This document shows, in pieces, positions 22,818 through 30,424 of a DNA stretch of 42,347 bases. The notes below the pieces were generated by a model. The model did not search any database. It was not told where the DNA came from and saw nothing but the letters and a program-made list of their open reading frames with translations. Location: positions 1-42,347 of the forward strand of contig VERE01000025.1 in NCBI GenBank assembly GCA_018882835.1, in the 5' to 3' direction. How positions within the stretch are numbered: the first letter of the stretch is position 1; the number at the start of each line of letters is the position of its first letter. The translations under genes were made by a program, and so were the position numbers. Source of the DNA: Limnohabitans sp. (GTDB lineage: Bacteria > Pseudomonadota > Gammaproteobacteria > Burkholderiales > Burkholderiaceae_C).

Positions 22818-24998
22818 TCAGATCACCTGAAAGCCGTGCGTGCCATCACGGCCGAGTTGCTCGACCAACCCAAATTCCCAGTCCAGATAGGCCTGCATGG
22901 CTACCTTGGCATTTTGGGTACCTTCGTAGGGACGGCGGTAACGGTCGATGCGCGGGCTGCGCACACCTTGCTCGCCGCTGGCCATGGGCAGGCCTGCGGC
23001 TTGCCAGGCCTGGTTGCCCCCTTGGAGGGCCACGACTTGAATGTTTGCTGCAACGCAGGCTTGAACATCGGCCACGGCGAAGCGCGCGGCACGACCGTCG
23101 CCACAGGTTAGCACGATGCGCTCGCAGCCTGCAGGACAGGCCAGATCGGTGCGCAAGCTCGAGCGCAAAAGCCACTGCGCGCCTGGCAAATGGCCTTTGA
23201 CAAAGGCCGCACTGGTGCCGACATCGATCACCAGGGTGCGGGCAGCAGGCGCAAGCCATTGCTGGACGGTGGCAGCCGTCACCTCGGTCACGGGAGCCAC
23301 GGTGTCGGGCAGCGGGCGCACAGCAGGGGGGGTCTCGCTGAAGTCCTGGGCTTGCAGGCCATCGATCACATGCACGTCCCAGCCCATTTGCGCCAGCCAG
23401 GAGGCTGACATGTTGGCACGCACGCCGTCGTCATCGCATAACACGATGCGTGCGCCGCGCACGGGCACGGTGTGGTCGGTTTCCTGTACCAGCTGGCCAC
23501 CGGGCGCACTCTGGGCCCCCTTGAGATGGCCGCATGCATATTCTTCAGGCGTGCGCACATCCAGCACGTAGGTGGTGCGCGTGCTTTCTTGCAAGCACTC
23601 TTGCAGCGCTGCTTTTGTCATGCGTTGCACGCCTGCACGATCGGCCACGCTGCGCGCCGAGAGGGCAGCCTGCGCGCGCTGGTCCTCACTGACCTCGCCG
23701 AAGCGGCGCTGCGCACCGTGGTCCAGGGTTTGTTCCGCCAGGGTCCAGCCGATGGTGCCGTTGCGCAGGGCTGCCACCGGATTGGGGATGCCGGCATTGA
23801 CCAAAGACTGGGTACCAATGATGCTGCGGGTACGGCCTGCGCAATTCACGATGATGCGCGTGCTCGGATTGGGCGCGAGCGCGCGCGCTCGCAAGACCAG
23901 TTCGGCACCGGGCACGCTGATGCCCGTGGGAATGCTCATGGTCTGGTATTCGTCAAAGCGACGTGCATCCAGTACCACCATGTCGGTGCCCTGGTCCATC
24001 AAGGCTTTGACCTCGGACGCACTCAGCGAGGGCGTGTGGCGCAGGGACTCCACCCATTCGCCAAACGATTTGCTGGGCACATTGACGTCCTGAAACAGTT
24101 CGCCGCCCGCATCGGCCCAGCCCTGCAGGCCGCCTTGCAACAAACGAACCTGGGTGTAGCCCAGTCGCATGAGAAGGCGCGCAGCGGGCTCGGCCAAGCC
24201 CTCACCATTGTCGTAGACCACCAGGGGCGTTGCGCGCCTGGGAATGCGTGCCCAGGCGTCCGCTTCGACACGGCCCAGGGGCAAGTTGGCGGCAAAAAGG
24301 GGATGGCATTGCGCAAAGGGATCTTCCTCGCGCACATCGAGCAAGGCGATTTCCTGACGTGCCAGCAAGGCGGCGCGCACTTCGGCATAGCTCGACAGTG
24401 GGATGTCGGCAGGTGCGTTGGACTCCCATGGCGCATTGCTGTAGCCCGAGACAAAGGCTCTTTGGGTGCCGTCTTCATGGTAGACCCAACGGTTGACTTT
24501 GCCGATGTTGGCACCGTAGACGTGGATGCTGATGGAAGCACGATCTTGGTGGGCATTCCACACTTTGTGAACATCGCCAATGGTGGGCGACACCGCCTCC
24601 ACATGGCCGGGCTCGAGGGTCATGGGCGCGCTGGTGCTGGCCCAGGTGCCTTGCGCAGTGCGGCCATAGGATTGGCATTGCTCGGCCCCACGCAGCATGC
24701 CAATAAGTCCCCACACGGTGTGATCATGGATGGGGGTGGCTTGGCCAGGGCCCCAGACAAAGCTGACCACCGAGAAGCGGTCCTGCGGGTCGACATAGAG
24801 CAAAAACTGCTGGTAACGTTCGGGGTGTGGCACCGCGTGTTCAGGCGCCAGCCAATCGTCTTGTGCGACCAGGGACTGCAACAGGGCGCGGCCTTCCTGC
24901 AAAATGGTGGCCTCATCGGGCTTGCGGTTGATCAGCGAGGTCAGGCTGGAGGCAAACGCTTGAAAGCGGGGATGAGGGTGAGGCAGGGAAAAAGGCAT
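22818..24998 (-). CDS. Cysteine dioxygenase-like cupin fused to four rhodanese domains
   Basis: 726 residues. Residues 1-190 are a thiol dioxygenase of the cysteine/3-mercaptopropionate dioxygenase type: iron ligands H91 and H93 (IHDHTVWG) and H144 (DVHKVWN). Four rhodanese domains follow. Domain 1 (about 200-305) has D263 where the catalytic Cys should be (VYDNGEG). Domain 2 (about 325-425) keeps C386 (VNCAGRTRS). Domain 3 (about 460-555) reads LCDDDGVRA, with D522 at the catalytic place and C521 one residue before. Domain 4 (about 572-672) keeps C632 (TCGDGRAARF). So two domains look active and alternate with two degenerate ones. The N-terminal part would oxidise a thiol to a sulfinate; the rest would move or detoxify sulfane sulfur. 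First gene of an operon with EamA and selD. Confidence 0.88.
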   Translation of the reverse strand: MPFSLPHPHPRFQAFASSLTSLINRKPDEATILQEGRALLQSLVAQDDWLAPEHAVPHPERYQQFLLYVDPQDRFSVVSFVWGPGQATPIHDHTVWGLIGMLRGAEQCQSYGRTAQGTWASTSAPMTLEPGHVEAVSPTIGDVHKVWNAHQDRASISIHVYGANIGKVNRWVYHEDGTQRAFVSGYSNAPWESNAPADIPLSSYAEVRAALLARQEIALLDVREEDPFAQCHPLFAANLPLGRVEADAWARIPRRATPLVVYDNGEGLAEPAARLLMRLGYTQVRLLQGGLQGWADAGGELFQDVNVPSKSFGEWVESLRHTPSLSASEVKALMDQGTDMVVLDARRFDEYQTMSIPTGISVPGAELVLRARALAPNPSTRIIVNCAGRTRSIIGTQSLVNAGIPNPVAALRNGTIGWTLAEQTLDHGAQRRFGEVSEDQRAQAALSARSVADRAGVQRMTKAALQECLQESTRTTYVLDVRTPEEYACGHLKGAQSAPGGQLVQETDHTVPVRGARIVLCDDDGVRANMSASWLAQMGWDVHVIDGLQAQDFSETPPAVRPLPDTVAPVTEVTAATVQQWLAPAARTLVIDVGTSAAFVKGHLPGAQWLLRSSLRTDLACPAGCERIVLTCGDGRAARFAVADVQACVAANIQVVALQGGNQAWQAAGLPMASGEQGVRSPRIDRYRRPYEGTQNAKVAMQAYLDWEFGLVEQLGRDGTHGFQVI

Positions 24999-25024
24999 GG
25001 CAGTCTCTGAATCGGTGCGAATGC

Positions 25025-25039
25025 CATTGTTTCACAATG
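25025..25039. promoter_or_regulatory. Short perfect dyad upstream of the dioxygenase-rhodanese operon
   Basis: CATTGT (25025-25030) and ACAATG (25034-25039) are perfect arms around TTC, 27 bases before the minus-strand ATG at 24998. It could be an operator for that operon or belong to rsuA on the other strand. No known regulator matches. Confidence 0.3.
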
Positions 25040-25091
25040 CGTTTGCCACCGCCTCCACCCGAGTGACAGCGATTTTGAACAAGGCAAACGG

Positions 25092-25835
25092 ATGCAGTTG
25101 CAGGAAATTCTTTACAGCCAGGGCTTCGGCACCCGCCGGGTGTGCGCCGGGCTGATTCAGCAAGGCTGGGTGCAGGCCGACCTGGGACAAGGGCCGGGTG
25201 TGTGTACCGATCCTTTGGCCGAAGTGGCGGTGCACGAGGGCTGGCGTTTCACGGTGCAGGGCACCGACTGGCCCTACCACGAGAAAGCCTATGTGCTTTT
25301 GCACAAACCGGCGGGGACCGAGTGTTCGCAAAAGCCCTCGACCTGGCCCAGCATTTACACGCTGCTGCCATCGCCTTTGCGCATGCGCCCGCAAAAGGCC
25401 GCTGTCCAAGGTGTGCAGGCCATTGGGCGGCTCGACCAGGACACCACCGGCTTGCTGCTGCTGACCGACGATGGCCAATTCATTCACCGCATGAGCTCGC
25501 CCCGTCACCATGTTCCCAAGGTCTACGAGGTCACGGTGGCTGACCCCTTGACCGATGCCATGGTGGCGCGCTTGCTGGCCGGGGTGGTGCTGAACGACGA
25601 TCCCCAGCCTGTCAAGGCTGCGGCTTGCGAGCGTGTGCACGACTTGCATTTGCGCCTGACCCTTACCGAGGGCAAATACCACCAGGTCAAACGGATGCTG
25701 GCGGCTGTGGGTAACCGGGTGACCGCGCTGCACCGCTCCCGCATCGGCGACTTGTGCTTGCCCGAGGACATGGCCCCGGGACATTGGCGCTGGCTGACTG
25801 CCGACGAGCTGCAGGGCTTGCGCGCCAAGCGCTGA
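25092..25835 (+). CDS. rsuA: RsuA-family rRNA pseudouridine synthase
   Basis: 247 residues. An S4-like RNA-binding N-terminus (MQLQEILYSQGFGTRRVCAGLI, about 1-55) precedes the synthase domain. The catalytic aspartate is D115 in GRLDQDTTGLLLLTDDG, with HKPAGTECS (71-79) and the closing KYHQVKRMLAAVGNRV typical of the RsuA/RluB/RluE/RluF branch. The predicted task is isomerising a uridine of 16S rRNA (U516 in E. coli). The branch also has 23S-acting members, so the symbol is tentative. No SD is visible right before ATG 25092. It is convergent with an alpha/beta hydrolase; only four bases separate the stops. Confidence 0.88.
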   Translation: MQLQEILYSQGFGTRRVCAGLIQQGWVQADLGQGPGVCTDPLAEVAVHEGWRFTVQGTDWPYHEKAYVLLHKPAGTECSQKPSTWPSIYTLLPSPLRMRPQKAAVQGVQAIGRLDQDTTGLLLLTDDGQFIHRMSSPRHHVPKVYEVTVADPLTDAMVARLLAGVVLNDDPQPVKAAACERVHDLHLRLTLTEGKYHQVKRMLAAVGNRVTALHRSRIGDLCLPEDMAPGHWRWLTADELQGLRAKR

Positions 25836-25839
25836 GGGC

Positions 25840-26628
25840 TCAGTTCAAGCGGGCCAAGAATTCCACCAGGCGCTGTGTGACTTGCGCTCGCTGGTCTCTG
25901 TGGGGCGAGTGGCCGCAATGGGGCACCACCACCCGCTCGATCGGCCCACGGGGCTGAATGTCTTCGATCTGGGCCAGGGTGCCGTAGGCATCTTCCACGC
26001 CCTGCAGCGCCAGCACCGGGTCTTGAATGTCGCGGCACAGGTCGCGAATGTCGAACCGAGAAAAAGCCTCGGACAGCCAGACATCGCACCATTGCCAGAA
26101 CGCCGAGTCGACATCGGCATGAAAGCGCGCCAGGCGCTCACGCAGATCGCCCTTTTCATAAGCCTCGCGCGCAGCCTCAATGGCTTGAACCGACACGGAC
26201 TCGACTTTCACATGCGGCGCCATCACCGCACAGCCAGCGACCCGGTGGCGCGCCGCATACAGCAAGGCAATCGTGCCGCCATCGGAGTGGCCGATCAGCA
26301 CAGGGTGTTGGATGCCCAAGTGGTGGAGCAAGGCTGGCAGCACCTCCCAAGCCTCCCGGTGCATGTAGTCGGCCGGCAAACGCTGGCTGCCGCGCACATC
26401 GGCAATCGGCTCGGAGGCGCCGTAGCCACGGCGCGAGTAGACCACGCCGGCGCGGCCGCTGGCCTGACACAACTGCTCCGGCCAGAACCCTTCGCGGCTG
26501 CGCCACAAGGCCACCGAGCCCAGCCCTTCATGCAAAAACACCAAGGGCGCCCGATCGGTCGGGCCAGCCAGGGAAAGCACCTCCAGGGCTGTGCCATTGA
26601 TATCCATCAAACGCATGCGTGAATCCAT
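25840..26628 (-). CDS. Alpha/beta hydrolase
   Basis: 262 residues. The nucleophile elbow is GHSDGG with S115, the oxyanion region is LHEGLGS (32-38), a candidate acid lies in GVEDAYG, and the catalytic His is in PHCGHSPHRD near residue 240. A cap region (about 135-200) is present. Enzymes with this H-E-G-L-G-S start include esterases and lactonases of catabolic pathways; the substrate is unknown. It is single, convergent with rsuA and divergent from the beta-propeller gene. Internal ATGs at codons 5 and 8 could also serve as start. Confidence 0.85.
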   Translation of the reverse strand: MDSRMRLMDINGTALEVLSLAGPTDRAPLVFLHEGLGSVALWRSREGFWPEQLCQASGRAGVVYSRRGYGASEPIADVRGSQRLPADYMHREAWEVLPALLHHLGIQHPVLIGHSDGGTIALLYAARHRVAGCAVMAPHVKVESVSVQAIEAAREAYEKGDLRERLARFHADVDSAFWQWCDVWLSEAFSRFDIRDLCRDIQDPVLALQGVEDAYGTLAQIEDIQPRGPIERVVVPHCGHSPHRDQRAQVTQRLVEFLARLN

Positions 26629-26663
26629 CTTGTGACAGAGTCCGAGTGTGCCATTGTGCGTGA

Positions 26664-26680
26664 GGGCCGCCGGGCGGCCC
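26664..26680. repeat. Perfect 17-base GC dyad between divergent genes
   Basis: GGGCCGCC (26664-26671), one G, then GGCGGCCC (26673-26680): a perfect inverted repeat with 8-base arms. It lies between the alpha/beta hydrolase start (26628) and the propeller start (26725), just before a TACACT that could be a -10 box at 26693. It may be an operator or a leader hairpin. Confidence 0.45.
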
Positions 26681-26724
26681 GTTACACTGGGACCTGTTGT
26701 GAATTTGATTTTATTGTCACCTTG

Positions 26725-27702
26725 ATGAACTATTTTCTTCGCCTTGTCGCACTGCTGTCGGCTTGCTGGGTCACCGGGTCAGGGGCGCAATCGGCCCCCC
26801 CCATCTTTGTGCTGAACTCGCAGGATGCCAACATCACGGTGATTGACCCGCAAACCTGGGCCCCCATCAAGCAGATTCCCACAGGCAAAGAGCCGCATCA
26901 CCTGTACCTCACGCCCGACGAAAAATCGGTCATCGTGGCCAACGCAGGCGCAGACTCGCTCACCTTCATTGATCCGCGCACGGCAGAAGTTCAGCGCGTG
27001 GTGCGCAACACACTGGACCCCTACCACCTGCGTTTTTCGCCGGACATGAAATGGTTTGTCACGGTTGCCAACCGCTTGAACCACATCGACATTTACCGCT
27101 GGAATGGCCAGGACCTGACTCTGGCCAAACGCATTCCATCGGGCAAAACGCCAAGCCACATCTGGATCGACAGCAAAAGCACCACCGTGTACAGCACCAT
27201 GCAAGACAGCAACGAGCTGGTGGCCGTGGACTTGCCCACCCAAACCCTGAAGTGGCGCATCAAGACCGGCGCCTTGCCAGCCGACGTTTTTGGCACGCCC
27301 GATGACAAACACCTGCTGGTCGGGTTGACGGGGGGACGCGATGTCCAGGTGTTTGACATCTCGGTGAACCCTGCCCAGTTGGTCAAGACCCTTCCGACCG
27401 GCGAAGGCGCCCATGCCTTCCGTGCGCTGGGCGATGGCCGCCATGTTTTTTTGGGCAACCGTGTGGCCAACACCATCAGCAAAATCGATTATCAGACGCT
27501 GCAGGTAGTGGGTGAGTTCAAAGCACCGGGCGGGCCTGACTGCATGGAGGTCACTGCCGATGGCAAGCTGTTGTTGGTGTCGTCCCGCTGGATCAAGAAA
27601 GTCAGCGTGATCGACATCGCCAGTGGTTCGCTGGTGCGGCAAATCAAGGTGGGCAAGTCACCGCATGGCATCTGGACCCTTGCGCACGCCAAACGCCAAT
27701 AA
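26725..27702 (+). CDS. Secreted YVTN/YncE-type beta-propeller protein
   Basis: 325 residues from ATG 26725; an open frame back to 26632 adds a non-homologous head and hides the signal peptide. The signal peptide is hydrophobic (about 3-20, cleavage near SGAQS). About seven repeats of the pattern 'D-x-x-T-x-x-V...I-P-T-G-K-x-P-H' are seen (for example QIPTGKEPHHLYLTPDEK, RIPSGKTPSHIWID, LPTGEGAHAFR, KVGKSPHGIW). The family includes periplasmic proteins linked to quinoprotein oxidation and metal handling, but functions are mostly unknown. The 3' end overlaps the polysaccharide deacetylase gene by 38 bases, so the two are coexpressed. Confidence 0.87.
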   Translation: MNYFLRLVALLSACWVTGSGAQSAPPIFVLNSQDANITVIDPQTWAPIKQIPTGKEPHHLYLTPDEKSVIVANAGADSLTFIDPRTAEVQRVVRNTLDPYHLRFSPDMKWFVTVANRLNHIDIYRWNGQDLTLAKRIPSGKTPSHIWIDSKSTTVYSTMQDSNELVAVDLPTQTLKWRIKTGALPADVFGTPDDKHLLVGLTGGRDVQVFDISVNPAQLVKTLPTGEGAHAFRALGDGRHVFLGNRVANTISKIDYQTLQVVGEFKAPGGPDCMEVTADGKLLLVSSRWIKKVSVIDIASGSLVRQIKVGKSPHGIWTLAHAKRQ

Positions 27703-28498
27703 GGCCTTCGCCCCAAGGCGGTGGCGCTGGCTGGGCGGCTGGCTGGCCGGCAGCCTCCTGGCCACTCATGCCCTGGCCGACTGTGCCAAACCGCTGTACC
27801 TGACCTTTGACACCGGTCACATGGGAGTGGCACCCCTGGTTGCCCAGGTCTTGCAGCGCCAGCAAGTGCGGGTCACCTTTTTTGCGGCCCATGAGCCCAC
27901 CCAGGAGGGGGATGGCAGCTTGGGCGAGCACTGGGCTGCCTGGTGGCGCGCCCGCGCGGCCGAGGGCCATGCGTTTGCCTCGCACACCCATGACCATGTG
28001 TACTGGCGACGAGACCTGCCCCAGGGGGGCTTCCAAGTTCAAGCCAGTGCGGGCCCCCAGAAGGGCGTTTTGCAGGCATGGGATGCCACGCGCTATTGCT
28101 CGGAAATCAAGCGCGCCGCAGACCGCCTGAAAGCACTCACGGGGACCCCTCCTTTGCCCCTGTTCCGGGCTCCCGGCGGCAAGACATCGCCCGCCCTGTT
28201 GCAAGCGGCCAAAGCGTGTGGTTACGCCCATGTGGCCTGGGCACCGGCGGGCTTTTTGGGGGACGAATTGTCCAGCGAAAAATTTCCCAACAGCCAATTG
28301 TTGAGGCAGGCCTTGAGGGATGTGCGTTCGGGCGATATTTTGATGGCGCATCTGGGCATCTGGTCGCGCCAGGACCCTTGGGCTCCCGCTGTGCTGGAGC
28401 CCTTGATCGAGGGGTTGAAGGCCAAAGGTTTTTGTTTTGAAACACTGCAGCACCACCCGCACTTTCGAGGCTGGGTGGCCCAGCACAAGGGAGCTTGA
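27665..28498 (+). CDS. Polysaccharide deacetylase (NodB) family protein
   Basis: 277 residues from ATG 27665, which overlaps the propeller gene; a TTG at 27680 is an alternative. A membrane/signal segment (WLGGWLAGSLLATHALA, about 22-38) sends it out of the cytoplasm. NodB motifs: LTFDTGH with D49, where the second Asp of the usual TFDDG (a metal ligand) is T50; SHTHDH with H107 and H111; RAPGGK; and a late LMAHLG. The second-Asp change may reduce or alter metal binding. The family removes acetyl groups from glycans in the envelope. Followed two bases later by a fatty acid hydroxylase gene. Confidence 0.83.
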   Translation: MASGPLRTPNANKAFAPRRWRWLGGWLAGSLLATHALADCAKPLYLTFDTGHMGVAPLVAQVLQRQQVRVTFFAAHEPTQEGDGSLGEHWAAWWRARAAEGHAFASHTHDHVYWRRDLPQGGFQVQASAGPQKGVLQAWDATRYCSEIKRAADRLKALTGTPPLPLFRAPGGKTSPALLQAAKACGYAHVAWAPAGFLGDELSSEKFPNSQLLRQALRDVRSGDILMAHLGIWSRQDPWAPAVLEPLIEGLKAKGFCFETLQHHPHFRGWVAQHKGA

Positions 28499-28500
28499 CG

Positions 28501-29463
28501 ATGGAGTGGCTGACGGAAGGCTTTGCCTCGCTGCAAGCAGCTTTGTTTGAAACCGTGTTTCAGCCGCTGGCCTTTGCCATCGGTTTGGGCGGTGTGCTGG
28601 AGTTGGTGTTTGACGCCACCGGCTGGCTGTTGGTGGGGTTGATCCAGCTTGCCCTGATGCTGGCGCTGATCGCGCCCTTGGAGCGTTGGCGACAAGCCGA
28701 GCCGCTGCGCGACCGGCACGCGGTTCGCATCGACATGCTCTACACCCTGGTTCACCGTTTGGGCTTCTTCCGCTTGTTGTTCTTTTTCACGCTAGAACCG
28801 CTGCTGGACGAGGTGTTTGGTTCCGTGCGCGCCCAGGGATGGGGTGGCTGGCATCTGGACCACGTCTGGCCGGGCGTGACCGACATTCCCTGGGTTAGTT
28901 TTGTGCTTTACCTGGTGTTGTTTGATTTCATCAATTACTGGGTACATCGGGGCCAACACCATTGGAACCCCTGGTGGGCCTTGCATGCGCTGCACCATTC
29001 CCAACGGCAAATGACGATGTGGACCGACAACCGCAATCATTTGCTGGACGATGTGCTGCAAGGGGTGATCTGGGCGGTGGTGGCGCAGTGCATTGGCATG
29101 GCGCCAGCGCAGTTCGTTGCGGTAGTGGCCGTGACGCAACTCAGTGAGAGCTTTCAGCATGCCAATGTGCGTCTTGATTTTGGGCGCTGGGGCGAACGCC
29201 TGTGGGTCAGCCCGCGTTTCCATCGCCTGCACCACAGCATCGGCTTGGGCCATGAATCGCCAGGTCAGGTCCTGGGCGGCCATAACTTTGGCGTGTTGCT
29301 GCCGTGGTGGGACATGCTGTTTGGCACCGCGAACTTCGAAGTGCGCTACGATCCCACGGGCATTCGTGATCAAGTGGAAGCCGGCCGTGACTATGGCCAT
29401 GGTTTTTGGCAGCAGCAGTGGCTGGGCTTGCTGCGCTTGCTGCGTGTGCCAGACAAAGGATGA
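28501..29463 (+). CDS. Sterol desaturase / fatty acid hydroxylase family membrane protein
   Basis: 320 residues from ATG 28501, preceded by GGGAG. Four or five membrane helices flank the di-iron histidine boxes of PF04116: HRGQHH (149-154), HALHHS (162-167), H220 (FQHANV) and HRLHHS (241-246), with H261 as a further ligand candidate. Such enzymes hydroxylate or desaturate lipid chains in the inner membrane using oxygen. Many Burkholderiales paralogs have no assigned lipid substrate. Together with the envelope-directed deacetylase upstream it could modify a surface lipid or glycolipid; this is inference from the neighbourhood. Confidence 0.9.
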   Translation: MEWLTEGFASLQAALFETVFQPLAFAIGLGGVLELVFDATGWLLVGLIQLALMLALIAPLERWRQAEPLRDRHAVRIDMLYTLVHRLGFFRLLFFFTLEPLLDEVFGSVRAQGWGGWHLDHVWPGVTDIPWVSFVLYLVLFDFINYWVHRGQHHWNPWWALHALHHSQRQMTMWTDNRNHLLDDVLQGVIWAVVAQCIGMAPAQFVAVVAVTQLSESFQHANVRLDFGRWGERLWVSPRFHRLHHSIGLGHESPGQVLGGHNFGVLLPWWDMLFGTANFEVRYDPTGIRDQVEAGRDYGHGFWQQQWLGLLRLLRVPDKG

Positions 29464-29465
29464 CG

Positions 29466-29678
29466 ATGGATGCCCTCACCGAGCAACGCCTGACGGAATT
29501 GGAAATCAAGGCCAGCTTCAATGAAGACCTGGTTGAGCAACTCAATCAGGTGGTGTTCCGGCAGCAGCAACAAATCGACGCGCTGGTGCGCGAAGTTTCG
29601 CAACTTCGCTTGCAAATGCCGGAGCCTGGTACCGGCGGCGCGCGCAACCCCCGTGATGAGTTGCCTCCGCATTACTGA
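29466..29678 (+). CDS. slyX: SlyX family protein
   Basis: 70 residues from ATG 29466, two bases after the hydroxylase stop. It is a short coiled coil (LTEQRLTELEIKASFNEDL, then EQLNQVVFRQQQQIDAL) ending in the characteristic PPHY. SlyX proteins are widespread in proteobacteria and have no established function. The extra 5' frame to 29406 overlaps the upstream gene and is rejected. Placement in this operon is probably incidental. Confidence 0.92.
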   Translation: MDALTEQRLTELEIKASFNEDLVEQLNQVVFRQQQQIDALVREVSQLRLQMPEPGTGGARNPRDELPPHY

Positions 29679-29692
29679 AGACGGATTTTTTC

Positions 29693-30424
29693 ATGAGCTC
29701 TTCTGTTCGCTACGATTTTCAAAACACCGTGACGGTGGTGACCGGCGGGTCGCAAGGCATTGGCGCGGAAGTGGCCCGCTTGATGCGCGCGTATGGCGGG
29801 CAAGCGGTGGTGTGGGATTTGCAGGCACCCGTCACCGAGCCGGACTTCTTTTGTGCCGTCGATGTCACCGACCGTGATGCCGTAGCCCGTGCCACCGAAG
29901 ACACCCTCAAGCGCTGGGGGCGCATTGACCATGTGGTTAACTGTGCGGGTTGGGCGGGCCCCACGATGCCCCTTGCGCAATTTGACCCTGCCGTTTGGGA
30001 CAAGGTGATTGCCATCAACCTGGTGGGCGTTTACAACGTGTGCCGTGCCGTGGTGCCGGGCTTGCAGCAACAAGGCGCGGGTCGCATTGTGAACATCGCC
30101 TCTCTGGCCGGTAAAGAAGGTACACCCAACGCATCGGCCTACAGCGCGGCCAAGGCGGGCGTGCTGGCCTTGACCAAATCGCTGGGCAAGGAGTTGGCCA
30201 CTTCGGGGGTGCTGGTGAATGCCATTGCCCCGGCTGCGATCGACACGCCCATGCTGGGCCAGATGGCTGCCGCCCATGTGCAAACCATGGTGGATAAAAG
30301 CCCCATGAGGCGTTTGGGCAGCGTGCGTGAAGTAGCCGACCTGGTGGCTTGGCTGTGCTCTGACGCTTGCAACTTCAGCACGGGGGCGGTGTTCGATTTG
30401 TCGGGTGGCCGCGCCACCTACTGA
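29693..30424 (+). CDS. SDR family oxidoreductase
   Basis: 243 residues, a classical short-chain dehydrogenase. The cofactor loop is TGGSQGIG (about 18-25), the acidic residue D42 at the end of beta-2 (VVWDLQ) favours NAD, NCAG follows at about 83, and the catalytic set is S142-region (NIASLAGKEG) with YSAAK. The C-terminus LSGGRATY is typical of the 3-oxoacyl-ACP reductase-like group (PF13561). The substrate is unknown. Its stop shares a base with the ATG of the MFS gene (TGATG), so both are cotranscribed and the pair may handle one compound. Confidence 0.92.
   Translation: MSSSVRYDFQNTVTVVTGGSQGIGAEVARLMRAYGGQAVVWDLQAPVTEPDFFCAVDVTDRDAVARATEDTLKRWGRIDHVVNCAGWAGPTMPLAQFDPAVWDKVIAINLVGVYNVCRAVVPGLQQQGAGRIVNIASLAGKEGTPNASAYSAAKAGVLALTKSLGKELATSGVLVNAIAPAAIDTPMLGQMAAAHVQTMVDKSPMRRLGSVREVADLVAWLCSDACNFSTGAVFDLSGGRATY

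Noticed and set aside
23472..25010. 512-codon open frame antisense to the dioxygenase-rhodanese gene
   Set aside because: It mirrors the GC-rich third codon positions of the real gene; the translation is rich in Gly, Arg, His and Gln with no recognisable domain, while the minus-strand protein has clear cupin and rhodanese motifs.
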